Below are positions 1 through 7,065 of a DNA stretch of 8,355 bases, one piece after another. This stretch comes from an uncultured Oscillospiraceae bacterium. Lineage in GTDB: Bacteria; Bacillota; Clostridia; Oscillospirales; Acutalibacteraceae. Where the stretch lies: NCBI GenBank assembly GCA_900555545.1, contig USLQ01000027.1, positions 1 through 8,355 of the forward strand. The letters are read 5' to 3'. The position numbers and the translations under genes are program-made. Position 1 is the stretch's first letter. The number at the start of each line of letters is the position of its first letter. Below the pieces are notes generated by a model that was given only the letters and a program-made list of their open reading frames with translations, was not told the origin of the DNA and made no database searches.

Positions 1-1
1 G

Positions 2-544
2 GATGCCGCCATTGGCTATTCGCGTGAATCGGGGATTGTGTATTCCATGGGGTTCATTAAAAACCGGTATATCGGCCGTACTTTTATTCAGGATACGCAG
101 GCACAGCGTGTCAAGAGTGTACAGATCAAGCTCAATCCGCTTCGCTCCGCCGTCAACGGCAAGCGTGTCGTACTGGTGGATGACTCCATCGTCCGCGGAA
201 CGACGATCGCCCGAATCGTCGGTCTGTTGCGCAAAGCTGGAGCCACGCAGGTGCATGTCCGAATCTCCTCTCCGCCGTTTCTGAACCCATGCTACTTTGG
301 GACGGACATCGATTCCAAAGACAAACTCATTGCCTGCCGCATGACGCGTGATGAGATCTGCAAAACCTTGGGTGCGGATTCTCTGGATTACCTCAGCCTG
401 GAAAATCTGGGAAGGATTGCTCCAAATTCCAAGTGCGATATGTGTACAGGTTGCTTTACGGGGAACTATCCGATTCCGATTCCGGAGGAGCCGCAGGAGG
501 ATAAATTCTCTAAAAAGTTACCATCTATGGGCAAAGAGAAATAA
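2..544 (+). CDS. purF: Amidophosphoribosyltransferase PurF, C-terminal part (5' end outside window)
   Basis: This is the last 180 residues of glutamine PRPP amidotransferase, which makes 5-phosphoribosylamine from PRPP and glutamine in the first committed step of purine synthesis in the cytoplasm. The frame is open from base 2, so the N-terminal glutaminase domain and the start lie upstream of the window. Seen: the segment IKNRYIGRTFIQ, then the PRPP-binding loop VVLVDDSIVRGTT (bases 167-205), then SSPP and NPCYFG. A cysteine at 290-292 and a CxxCxxC cluster at 434-454 (followed by FTGNYP) match positions that carry the 4Fe-4S ligands in the Bacillus-type enzyme. That cluster makes the protein oxygen-sensitive in the family, which fits an anaerobe. 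It ends in TAA with a 51-nt gap before purM. Apart from the missing 5' end, nothing looks damaged. In-frame GTG/ATG codons at 38 and 47 are internal, not starts. Confidence 0.97.
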   Translation, partial: DAAIGYSRESGIVYSMGFIKNRYIGRTFIQDTQAQRVKSVQIKLNPLRSAVNGKRVVLVDDSIVRGTTIARIVGLLRKAGATQVHVRISSPPFLNPCYFGTDIDSKDKLIACRMTRDEICKTLGADSLDYLSLENLGRIAPNSKCDMCTGCFTGNYPIPIPEEPQEDKFSKKLPSMGKEK

Positions 545-595
545 GCATCATGGCAGCAGCGAATAGCTGTTCCAGCACAAAAAGGAGAATATGCA

Positions 596-1636
596 ATGAA
601 TACGGAAAGCTACAGCAAAAGCTATAAGGATGCCGGTGTCGATGTCACGGCTGGCTATCAGTCGGTGGAACTGATGAAGGACCATATCCGGAGAACGAAC
701 ATCCCGGGCGTCATGTCCGCGATCGGGGGATTTGGCGGCCTGTTTAAGCCTGATATGGCTGGGATCACCAATCCGGTTCTCGTCTCCGGGACGGACGGCG
801 TCGGAACCAAGCTGAAAATCGCCTTCATGATGAACAAAAACGATACGGTCGGCATTGACTGTGTGGCTATGTGTGCCAACGACGTGGCATGTTCCGGCGC
901 AAAGCCGCTCTTCTTCCTTGACTACATTGCCTGCGGGAAGAATTATCCGGAAAAAATTGCGGAGATTGTCAGCGGTGTCGCCGAGGGCTGTGTTCAGGCC
1001 GGCTGTGCCCTGATCGGCGGCGAGACGGCGGAGATGCCGGGATTTTATCCCGTGGATGAATACGATCTGGCGGGGTTCTGCGTCGGTATCGCCGATGAGT
1101 CCAAGCTTGTGGATCCTAAAAATCTGCGCGCAGGCGATGTGCTGATCGGCGTGGCATCCTCTGGCGTACATTCCAACGGCTTTTCTCTGATCCGCAAGGT
1201 GTTCAACCTGAACTCCGAGGAAAAGCTGAAAATCTATCTCAATGACTGTGGTAAGACGCTCGGTGAAGAGCTGATCACCCCCACCAAGATCTATGTCAAG
1301 CCGCTTTTGAAGTTGATGGAGACGGTGAACGTCCACGGGATTTCCCATATCACAGGCGGTGGATTCTATGAGAATATCCCGAGAATGCTCAGCGATACGC
1401 TGCGTGCGTATGTGAATAAGAGCGCTGTTCCGGTCAAGCCGATCTTCAAGGTCATTGCCAGTGAGGGGATCTCAGAACACGACATGTTCAACACGTTTAA
1501 TATGGGTGTCGGCCTCTGCATTGCTGTCGCCCCGGAGCAGGCGGACGAGGCTGTCCGTATTCTTTGTGAGGCGGGCGAGCAGGCCTTTGTCATGGGTGAG
1601 ATCCGCAACGGTGAAAAGGGGATTGACATATGCTGA
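596..1636 (+). CDS. purM: Phosphoribosylformylglycinamidine cyclo-ligase (AIR synthetase) PurM
   Basis: PurM closes the imidazole ring: it converts FGAM plus ATP to aminoimidazole ribotide (AIR). The 346-residue product has the normal family length. Family motifs are intact and in order: GGFGGLF near residue 44, the ATP-binding GTDGVGTK at 65-72, [11 protein letters not shown] at 141-151, [14 protein letters not shown] at 188-201, and [15 protein letters not shown] at 251-265. The ATG at 596 is chosen because AGGAGA (583-588) sits 7 nt upstream and the N-terminus begins the usual way, with a Ser/Lys/Tyr-rich segment before the GVDV motif. An ATG at 591 is out of frame and hits a stop after one codon. 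The last 7 nt overlap the start of purN (ATGCTGA), which suggests translational coupling. No truncation or substitution of signature residues was noticed. Confidence 0.98.
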   Translation: MNTESYSKSYKDAGVDVTAGYQSVELMKDHIRRTNIPGVMSAIGGFGGLFKPDMAGITNPVLVSGTDGVGTKLKIAFMMNKNDTVGIDCVAMCANDVACSGAKPLFFLDYIACGKNYPEKIAEIVSGVAEGCVQAGCALIGGETAEMPGFYPVDEYDLAGFCVGIADESKLVDPKNLRAGDVLIGVASSGVHSNGFSLIRKVFNLNSEEKLKIYLNDCGKTLGEELITPTKIYVKPLLKLMETVNVHGISHITGGGFYENIPRMLSDTLRAYVNKSAVPVKPIFKVIASEGISEHDMFNTFNMGVGLCIAVAPEQADEAVRILCEAGEQAFVMGEIRNGEKGIDIC

Positions 1637-2259
1637 AGATCGCGGTACTCGTGTCCGGCGGTGGCACCAACCTCCAGGCCCTCATCGACAGTGAGCGCGC
1701 CGGAGCGCTGGGATCGGGTAAAATTGTCCGTGTGATTGCCAGCAGGCCGGGTGTTTACGCACTTGAACGCGCTGCCAAAGCTGGAATAGATACGGCGGTC
1801 GTTTCCAGAAAGGAGTTTGATTCTGCAGAGGCGTATGACCGCGCAATCCTGGCAGAGCTTCGATCCTGCGGGGCGGAACTGATTGTTTTAGCTGGATTCC
1901 TCTCCATTCTCGGCCATGAAGTAATCCGCGCCTACCCAAACCGGATCATCAATATCCATCCCGCGCTGATCCCGTCCTTCTGTGGGAAGGGGTACTATGG
2001 GCTCAAGGTGCATGAGGCCGCACTCAAAAAGGGCGTCAAGGTGACAGGGGCTACCGTCCACTTTGTCAATGAGATCCCGGATGGCGGTGCGATTATCTTG
2101 CAGCAGGCCGTCTGCGTGCAGGAGGGCGATACACCTGAGCAGCTTCAAAAGCGAGTAATGGAACAGGCGGAGTGGAAGCTCTTGCCCCAGGCGGTTCGCC
2201 TGTTCTGCGATGATAAAATCCAGGTGGATGGAAATATAACGCATATTTTGGAGGAATAA
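1630..2259 (+). CDS. purN: Phosphoribosylglycinamide formyltransferase (GART) PurN
   Basis: PurN transfers a formyl group from 10-formyltetrahydrofolate to glycinamide ribonucleotide, giving FGAR. The protein is 209 residues, normal for the family. Seen: the N-terminal phosphate-binding SGGGTNLQ (residues 9-16), the [10 protein letters not shown] motif with Asn108 and His110, and [13 protein letters not shown] with His144 and Asp151. These correspond by alignment from memory to the catalytic Asn106, His108 and Asp144 of the E. coli enzyme, with the same 7-residue spacing between the second His and the Asp. The start at 1630 lies inside the end of purM. AGGGGA (1617-1622), 7 nt upstream and within purM, is its ribosome binding site. 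The next gene starts 2 nt after the stop, and its GGAGG lies inside the purN tail. The protein is formate-independent, so this is PurN and not PurT. Confidence 0.97.
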   Translation: MLKIAVLVSGGGTNLQALIDSERAGALGSGKIVRVIASRPGVYALERAAKAGIDTAVVSRKEFDSAEAYDRAILAELRSCGAELIVLAGFLSILGHEVIRAYPNRIINIHPALIPSFCGKGYYGLKVHEAALKKGVKVTGATVHFVNEIPDGGAIILQQAVCVQEGDTPEQLQKRVMEQAEWKLLPQAVRLFCDDKIQVDGNITHILEE

Positions 2260-2261
2260 AA

Positions 2262-2966
2262 ATGGCAGTTTTTGATATATCCGAGTACCTGGCTGGCAAT
2301 ACTTATCCAGGCCGGGGTGTCGGGATTGGTTTGACCCCGGATGGAAAAAAGTCCGTTGTCGTCTACTTCATCATGGGCCGCAGTGTCAACAGCCGCAACA
2401 GGGTTTTTACGGCGTGCGATGATGGTATCCGCACCCAGGCTTTCGATGAGAGCAAGCTGACGGATCCGAGCCTGATTATCTATCATCCGGTGCGCATTTG
2501 CGGGGACAAGCTTATTGTTACCAACGGGGATCAGACAGACACGATTGTCGAATTCCTGCGCGCTGGCAAGGGCTTTGAGGAGGCGCTGAACACGCGGACC
2601 TTTGAGCCGGATGCGCCCAACTATACGCCGCGCATCTCGGGAATCTTGGCAGCGGATGGCGCTTACAAGCTCTCCATCCTCAAGAGCGATGCGGGTAACG
2701 CAGCAAGCGTTCAGCGGTTTTATTTTGATTACAGCCAGCCCGTAGCAGGTGAGGGGCATCTGATCCACACCTACAACGAGGATGGCGATCCCATCCCCTC
2801 CTTTACAGGGGAGCCGGAACACTTTGCCACGCAGGCAGATATTGATGTTTTTACAGGCCATGTGTGGGATTGCTTGGATGAGAAGAACCGTGTGTCTCTC
2901 TATGTGTGTTACCGCGATCTTTCCAGCGGGGAGACGGAAGTTCGGATCGTTAATAAAAACCAGTGA
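2262..2966 (+). CDS. purO: IMP cyclohydrolase, PurO-type (Ntn-hydrolase-like fold family)
   Basis: The likely role is closing FAICAR to IMP, the last step of de novo synthesis. The 234-residue protein is unlike the N-terminal cyclohydrolase domain of bacterial PurH (an MGS-like fold). It instead resembles archaeal PurO as remembered from Methanothermobacter. Matching blocks are the N-terminal YPGRGVGIG (residues 15-23), [17 protein letters not shown] (33-49) against the archaeal SSRSFPNR block, [19 protein letters not shown] (77-95) against IVGDTAVVSNGSHTDTI, and the YTPRIS motif (121-126). Archaeal PurO is a little shorter, about 200 residues, so the C-terminal part (about 190-234) is extra or diverged. 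GGAGG at 2250-2254, 7 nt upstream, supports the ATG at 2262. Its place directly before a transformylase that lacks a cyclohydrolase domain fits a split replacement of PurH. The assignment rests on motif comparison from memory plus operon context. No enzymatic residue was checked against a structure. Confidence 0.9.
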   Translation: MAVFDISEYLAGNTYPGRGVGIGLTPDGKKSVVVYFIMGRSVNSRNRVFTACDDGIRTQAFDESKLTDPSLIIYHPVRICGDKLIVTNGDQTDTIVEFLRAGKGFEEALNTRTFEPDAPNYTPRISGILAADGAYKLSILKSDAGNAASVQRFYFDYSQPVAGEGHLIHTYNEDGDPIPSFTGEPEHFATQADIDVFTGHVWDCLDEKNRVSLYVCYRDLSSGETEVRIVNKNQ

Positions 2967-3777
2967 CAAATTGGAGGAAATGGCAATGAAAGAGATGCAG
3001 CTGAAGTACGGATGTAATCCGAATCAAAAGCCCTCCCGGATCTTTATGCAGGAGGGGGAACTTCCGATTGAGGTCCTCAACGGGAAGCCGGGCTATATCA
3101 ATCTGCTCGACGCATTCAACTCCTGGCAGCTCGTCAAGGAGCTCAAGGAAGCCACCGGCCTGCCGGCCGCGGCGTCCTTCAAGCACGTCAGCCCGGCGGG
3201 CGCCGGCTTGGGCACGGAGATGCCCGACGTGATCAAAAAGATCTGCTTTGTGGATGATCTGGAACTCAGCCCGATCGCCTGTGCCTATGCAAAGGCGCGC
3301 GGCGCGGACCGGATGTCCTCGTATGGCGATTTTATCGCCCTCTCAGACGTCTGTGATGTCCCAACCGCCACCCTCATCAAGCGCGAGGTATCCGACGGTA
3401 TTATCGCCCCCGGCTATACGGATGAGGCCCTTGAAATTCTGAAAGCCAAGCGCCGTGGCACCTATAATGTCATCCGGATCGATCCGAACTACATCCCGCG
3501 TGAGATCGAGCGCAAGGATGTATTCGGTGTCACCTTTGAGCAGGGACGTAACAATTTTAAGATTGACGCCTCACTGCTTGAAAATATTGTGACCGAGCAG
3601 AAGGAGATCCCCGAGAGTGCAAAGAATGATTTGATTTTGGCTTTGATCGGCCTCAAGTATACGCAGTCCAACTCTGTCTGCTATGCCAAGGATGGCCAGC
3701 TTATCGGGGTGGGCGCCGGCCAGCAGTCCCGCGTACATTGCACGCGTCTGGCCGGGAACAAGGCGGATAACTGGTAT

Positions 3778-3784
3778 CTCCCTG
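3778..3784 (+). other. Frameshift/deletion junction inside AICAR transformylase
   Basis: The Leu codon at 3778-3780 is the last in-frame residue matching the family. The single C at 3781 is unassigned, and a Leu codon in the other frame starts at 3782. The frame change is +1 (equivalent to losing 3n+2 bases). The size is inferred from the 8 residues missing relative to human ATIC: 24 nt expected, 1 left, 23 lost. The leftover C could be the first base of an Arg codon or the last base of a Ser codon, so the exact breakpoint is ambiguous. No slippery heptamer is visible here. Confidence 0.8.
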
Positions 3785-3792
3785 CCGTTTAG

Positions 3793-3806
3793 GGCGGATA
3801 TCCGCC
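3793..3806. repeat. Perfect 14-bp palindrome next to the frameshift
   Basis: GGCGGATATCCGCC is a perfect inverted repeat that can fold as a 5-bp GC stem with an ATAT loop. It starts 12 nt after the frame break and lies within codons for Arg-Ala-Asp-Ile-Arg-Arg. A palindrome of this length is expected by chance roughly once in every two windows of this size. Only its closeness to the break is of interest: hairpins can favour polymerase slippage in the cell or dropout during sequencing. Confidence 0.6.
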
Positions 3807-4150
3807 GGCCCGACCGCGACAACACGATTGATGTCTATATCTCCGACGACTACATGGATGTGCTCGCGGACGGCGAGTGGCAGAAGTACTTCACCGTGTG
3901 CCCGGAACCGCTCACCCGTGAGGAAAAACGCGCCTGGCTCAACACGCTCACAGGTGTCTCCCTTGGTTCCGATGCCTTCTTCCCCTTTGGTGACAATATT
4001 GAACGCGCGCACAAGAGCGGCGTGCAGTACATTGCGCAGCCCGGTGGTTCCATCCGTGATGACAATGTGATCGATACCTGCAATAAGTATGGCATTGTCA
4101 TGGCGTTTACCGGAATGCGCTTGTTCCATCACTGATAGGGAGGTATTGCA

Positions 4151-5428
4151 ATGACAGTATTGATGGTTGGCGGAGGCGGCCGCGAGCACGCGCTGATCCG
4201 CAAGCTCAAGGAGAGCCCCAGAGTTGATCGAATTTACTGCGCGCCGGGGAACGGCGGGATTTCTCGCGATGCGGAGTGCCGGAACGTAGCAGCCTGCGAT
4301 ATTGATGGGATGGTTGCGCTGGCCCAGGAGATCCGTGCAGATCTCGTGTTTGTTGCACCGGACGATCCGCTGGCCGCTGGCATGGTGGACGCGATGGAGG
4401 AGAACGGATTCCGTGCTTTTGGTCCGCGCGCCAATGCGGCAGTGATTGAGAGCAGCAAGAGCTTTTCCAAGGATATGATGAAGCGGTACGGCATTCCGAC
4501 CGCCTCATACGAGGTTTTCACGGATGCGGACGCGGCGGCGGACTATATCCGGGCCCAGAATCACTATCCCATTGTTATCAAGGCGGATGGTCTCGCGCTC
4601 GGGAAGGGCGTGATCATTGCCGAGGACGAGGCGGCCGCACTCAAGGCGGTTGACGACATGATGCGCGGGGCGGCATTTGGGGACTCCGGCAAAAAAGTCG
4701 TAATCGAGGAGTTTCTGACCGGTCCGGAGGTCTCTGTGCTGAGCTTTACGGATGGTAAGACGATCGTGCCGATGATCTCCTCGATGGATCACAAGCGTGC
4801 GCTTGATGGCGATCGCGGCCTAAATACCGGTGGTATGGGTACGGTTGCTCCGAATCCGTTCTACACACCGGAGATCGCTGAGCAGTGTATGCGCGAGATC
4901 TTCCTCCCTACTGTCCATGCAATGAACGATCTGGGCCGTCCGTTCAAGGGGTGTCTCTACTTTGGGCTGATGATTACGAAGGATGGGCCAAAGGTGATCG
5001 AGTACAATGCCCGGTTTGGCGACCCGGAGACACAGGTTGTACTGCCGCTGCTGCAAACGCCGCTGATTGATATTGTGGAGGCCGTTATTGATGAACAGCT
5101 TGACCAGATCGATGTGGTGTTCAGCGGTAAAGCCTGCGCCTGTGTTGTGATGGCATCCGGCGGATACCCGCAAGCCTATCCCAAGGGGATTGAGATCACC
5201 GGTCTGGATGACGGCGGACAGGTTGACGGAGCGGTCGTGTATCACGCCGGCACCAGCTATGCGGATGGCAAATTTTACACAGCAGGTGGGCGAGTTTTAG
5301 GGGTCACAGCTGTTGGCGATACGTTGGAACAGGCGCTCGACGCCTCATATCGCGCCGTGAAGCAGATAAATTTTGCCGGTGCGCACTATCGTACAGATAT
5401 TGGACGTAAAAAGTTCACGCGCAGTTAA
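4151..5428 (+). CDS. purD: Phosphoribosylamine-glycine ligase (GAR synthetase) PurD
   Basis: PurD is an ATP-grasp ligase that joins glycine to 5-phosphoribosylamine, the unstable product of PurF. The 425-residue protein has the usual bacterial length. Seen: N-terminal MVGGGGREHAL (residues 5-15) and APGNGGIS (31-38); the ATP-grasp part with VIKADGLALGKGV (142-154), EEFLTGPEVSVLSFTDG (186-202) and DHKRALDGDRGLNTGGMG (213-230); and the metal-binding VIEYNARFGDPETQ (282-295). The C-terminal domain carries GGYP (337-340) and HAGT (365-368). The start at ATG 4151 is preceded by GGGAGG (4138-4143) with 7 nt spacing, and lies 15 nt after the first stop of the transformylase. It appears to be the last gene of the purine operon. 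No GC-rich terminator hairpin follows, so some read-through into the transporter genes is possible. Residue 212 is Met where E. coli has Gln, a minor difference. Confidence 0.98.
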   Translation: MTVLMVGGGGREHALIRKLKESPRVDRIYCAPGNGGISRDAECRNVAACDIDGMVALAQEIRADLVFVAPDDPLAAGMVDAMEENGFRAFGPRANAAVIESSKSFSKDMMKRYGIPTASYEVFTDADAAADYIRAQNHYPIVIKADGLALGKGVIIAEDEAAALKAVDDMMRGAAFGDSGKKVVIEEFLTGPEVSVLSFTDGKTIVPMISSMDHKRALDGDRGLNTGGMGTVAPNPFYTPEIAEQCMREIFLPTVHAMNDLGRPFKGCLYFGLMITKDGPKVIEYNARFGDPETQVVLPLLQTPLIDIVEAVIDEQLDQIDVVFSGKACACVVMASGGYPQAYPKGIEITGLDDGGQVDGAVVYHAGTSYADGKFYTAGGRVLGVTAVGDTLEQALDASYRAVKQINFAGAHYRTDIGRKKFTRS

Positions 5429-5433
5429 TATTT

Positions 5434-5465
5434 TTGCGATATATTATTTATAAAATTTTTATAAT
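5434..5465 (+). promoter_or_regulatory. Possible sigma-A promoter for the transporter pair
   Basis: The short gap between purD and the adaptor gene is strongly AT-rich, unlike the coding sequence on both sides. It holds a perfect TATAAT (5460-5465) about 33 nt before the chosen start. The best -35 candidate is TTGCGA (5434-5439), but the spacer would be 20 nt, longer than the usual 16-18. The -10 call is therefore reasonable and the -35 weak. The presence of a -10 box suggests the transporter is expressed separately from the purine operon. Confidence 0.4.
5448..5464. repeat. AT-only inverted repeat overlapping the -10 box
   Basis: TTATAAAA-T-TTTTATAA is a perfect 8-bp inverted repeat around a central T. 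It overlaps the TATAAT box. It could be an operator for a dimeric regulator, or simply a by-product of the A/T-only composition. It has no GC pairs, so it is not a convincing terminator stem. Confidence 0.3.
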
Positions 5466-5483
5466 TTCTGAATTTAACTGTGT

Positions 5484-5490
5484 AGGTGAT
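5484..5490 (+). promoter_or_regulatory. Ribosome binding site deciding the adaptor start
   Basis: AGGTGAT matches the 3' part of the consensus Shine-Dalgarno sequence (GGAGGTGAT). It ends 7 nt before ATG 5498, the same spacing as the upstream genes. GTG 5486 and ATG 5489 overlap the motif itself, so they are poor starts. Confidence 0.55.
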
Positions 5491-5497
5491 GGCTGCT

Positions 5498-7045
5498 ATG
5501 GGTAAGTGGAAATCGTTCAGCAAAAAAAAGAAGGCGTGGATCATTGTCGGTTGTGTGCTTCTGGCGGCTGCACTCGGCGTGGGGATTTATTTCCTCGTCC
5601 GGCCGGAGCCGGGAGCCCCTGTTGAAGTTGTGACAGCTGAAAACGAAAAATTGGTACAGACGATCAATCCAACCGCTACGATTGAATCATCCGATACAGA
5701 TAACTTTACCCTGACTGCCGGGACAGTTCCGCTGAATGTCAATGTTCAGCCCGGCGACCGTGTCAAGGCGGGTGATGTGCTGGCGACTTTTGATCTCACT
5801 GATCTTCAGCAGCAGGTGAGCGAAAAGCAGAGCGCCTATGACAAGGCGGTCTCCGCTTATAATGCTGCAGTGACCAGCAACCAGAATGCCAAACAGCAGC
5901 TGACGCAGATCAATGCGGAGATTGCTGCTCAGGAGCAGGAGATAGCGGCGCTCAAGGAGAAGGGAATCGCCCCTGCCGAAGATCTGGAACAGATGCAGCA
6001 GGATATTGCCTACATTCAGCAGCTTGTCCAAAATATGACGCCGGAGCAGCTCCAGGAACTTCTGGAGATGTTCCAGGCTGCGGGGGGAACAGACAGCACA
6101 TTCAACTCGCTTATCAGCGGTTCTGTACAGAATCTTACCAATTTGATGGAGGCACAGGGGCGCTTAATTAAGCTGCAGGCCCAGAAGGTATTGCTTCAGG
6201 CGCAATCGGCCATTTCTGTTTCGGATATCTATCAGATTGCAGTCGATGCGGCTAAGTCTTCCCTGGACAGCGCCCGTGCTCAGTTGAATGAGCTATCTGC
6301 CGGTTGGGTTGCGCAGAAGGATGGGCTCGTCACTGCGGTCAATATTGCGGAGGGAGTTCCGTTCGGCGGCGCACAGCAGGATCAGAGCATGGATCTTTCC
6401 AGTATCCTGTCCTCTCTGACCTCCGGTTCGCAGATGGATTCCTCCACCATTATGCAGATGCTTACACAGATGATGAATGCCTCCAGTGTCGGTATGAGCG
6501 TCAGCTACGATGACGGGATCCAGGCAGTATTCAGTGTTGGCAAATATGATATTCTTGACCTGCATGTTGGTCAGGAGGTAAAAATCAGCAGTGTGACGGG
6601 GGACTTTAGCGGCAAGATCGTATATATTTCCCCTACCGCTTCATCCTCGGGCGGAATAAGCATCTCCTCGTTGACAGGATCCTCTTCCTCCAGCGCCAAT
6701 GTAACAGTGAAAGCCTCGATTGAGAACCCGGATGAGAGTATTATTATTGGTTTTGACGTTGATGTTGAGATTGCCACAGATGAGGTGCAGGATGCGGTGG
6801 CGATTCCCATGGAGGCACTCTCTTTTGACGGATCCGAAAATTATGTCTACGTACTCAATGCAGATAATACAGTCACTAAGCGTATGGTGACAACGGGAAT
6901 CGCTTCTGATACAATGTACCAAATCCTGTCCGGCGTTGAAGCGGGTGAAACCGTTGTTCGCAATCCCTCTTCTGATCTTGAAGACGGTGCCAAGGTAGAA
7001 CCCACCCGATCCACCTCTGCGGATGGTGACACCACAAACAACTGA
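5498..7045 (+). CDS. HlyD/MacA-like membrane-fusion (adaptor) protein
   Basis: This is a 515-residue adaptor of the kind that works with MacB-like ABC permeases, anchored in the membrane and extending outward. Seen in order: a short Lys-rich cytoplasmic head (KKKKAW), one membrane segment (about residues 14-34), then the first lipoyl half with VNVQPGDRVKAGDVLATFDL (81-100). A long Gln/Ala/Glu-rich coiled-coil hairpin follows (about 103-268) with a central helix-breaking region near 158-215. Next come the second lipoyl half (GWVAQKDGLVTAVNIAEGVP, 269-288), a Ser/Gln/Met-rich insert (291-335), a beta-barrel with two Ser-rich stretches (381-400), and a membrane-proximal domain from AIPMEAL (435-441) to about 503. 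The tail is Thr/Ser/Asp-rich. ATG 5498 is preferred over GTG 5486 because of the ribosome binding site. The permease starts 20 nt downstream. The substrate cannot be told from the sequence. The family call is firm; partners and cargo are inferred. Confidence 0.9.
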   Translation: MGKWKSFSKKKKAWIIVGCVLLAAALGVGIYFLVRPEPGAPVEVVTAENEKLVQTINPTATIESSDTDNFTLTAGTVPLNVNVQPGDRVKAGDVLATFDLTDLQQQVSEKQSAYDKAVSAYNAAVTSNQNAKQQLTQINAEIAAQEQEIAALKEKGIAPAEDLEQMQQDIAYIQQLVQNMTPEQLQELLEMFQAAGGTDSTFNSLISGSVQNLTNLMEAQGRLIKLQAQKVLLQAQSAISVSDIYQIAVDAAKSSLDSARAQLNELSAGWVAQKDGLVTAVNIAEGVPFGGAQQDQSMDLSSILSSLTSGSQMDSSTIMQMLTQMMNASSVGMSVSYDDGIQAVFSVGKYDILDLHVGQEVKISSVTGDFSGKIVYISPTASSSGGISISSLTGSSSSSANVTVKASIENPDESIIIGFDVDVEIATDEVQDAVAIPMEALSFDGSENYVYVLNADNTVTKRMVTTGIASDTMYQILSGVEAGETVVRNPSSDLEDGAKVEPTRSTSADGDTTNN

Positions 7046-7065
7046 GCAAAAGCGGGGGGATCTAT

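Larger units (their letters stand above)
2986..4135 (+). pseudogene. purH: AICAR transformylase (PurH C-terminal domain type), frameshifted
   Basis: The intact enzyme would formylate AICAR to FAICAR using 10-formyltetrahydrofolate. The gene encodes only the transformylase half of PurH (family length about 390 residues); the preceding PurO-type gene replaces the other half. Frame 1 runs from ATG 2986 (GGAGG at 2973-2977, 8 nt upstream; ATG 2980 is too close to it) to a TAG at 3790-3792. It includes the catalytic [10 protein letters not shown] motif with Lys66-His67 and ends its real homology at NKADNWYL (Leu265, codon 3778-3780). Homology resumes one frame over from about 3782 with [17 protein letters not shown], continues through SSDAFFPF-like [11 protein letters not shown] and YIAQPGGS, and ends in the family's usual RLFHH followed by tandem TGA TAG. 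Human ATIC has 8 residues (Arg-His-His-Pro-Gln-Val-Leu-Ser) between these blocks that are absent here, consistent with a deletion of about 23 nt. Both halves are otherwise well preserved, so the break is recent or an assembly artefact. Confidence 0.88.

Noticed and set aside
555..571. Small hairpin AGCAGC-GAATA-GCTGTT between purF and purM
   Set aside because: Only 6 bp including a wobble pair, no T-run after it, and it sits in a short gap inside an operon. Not convincing as an attenuator or terminator.
545..595. Purine riboswitch or PurR operator inside the operon
   Set aside because: The gap is only 51 nt, and no riboswitch-like fold or recognisable operator was seen. Such elements would be expected upstream of the first pur gene, outside this window.
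548..1348. 266-codon open frame on the - strand opposite purM
   Set aside because: Shadow of purM codon structure. The translation has no recognisable motifs and lies wholly within a firmly identified gene.
2145..2969. 274-codon open frame on the - strand opposite the PurO-type gene
   Set aside because: Covers the same bases as a gene with clear family motifs, a ribosome binding site and operon placement. The antisense protein shows no recognisable family features.
3770..3795. Programmed ribosomal frameshifting in the transformylase
   Set aside because: No slippery heptamer is visible, and a frame change alone would still leave about 8 conserved residues missing.
3683..4135. Separate 150-codon + strand gene overlapping the transformylase
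   Set aside because: Its first 33 or so residues are an out-of-frame reading of the transformylase. The rest is the transformylase C-terminus, and there is no ribosome binding site at 3683. Treated as part of the frameshifted gene.
5486..5497. Upstream GTG/ATG starts for the adaptor
   Set aside because: Both overlap the AGGTGAT ribosome binding site. The ATG at 5498 has the correct spacing, so the four extra residues are probably not translated.
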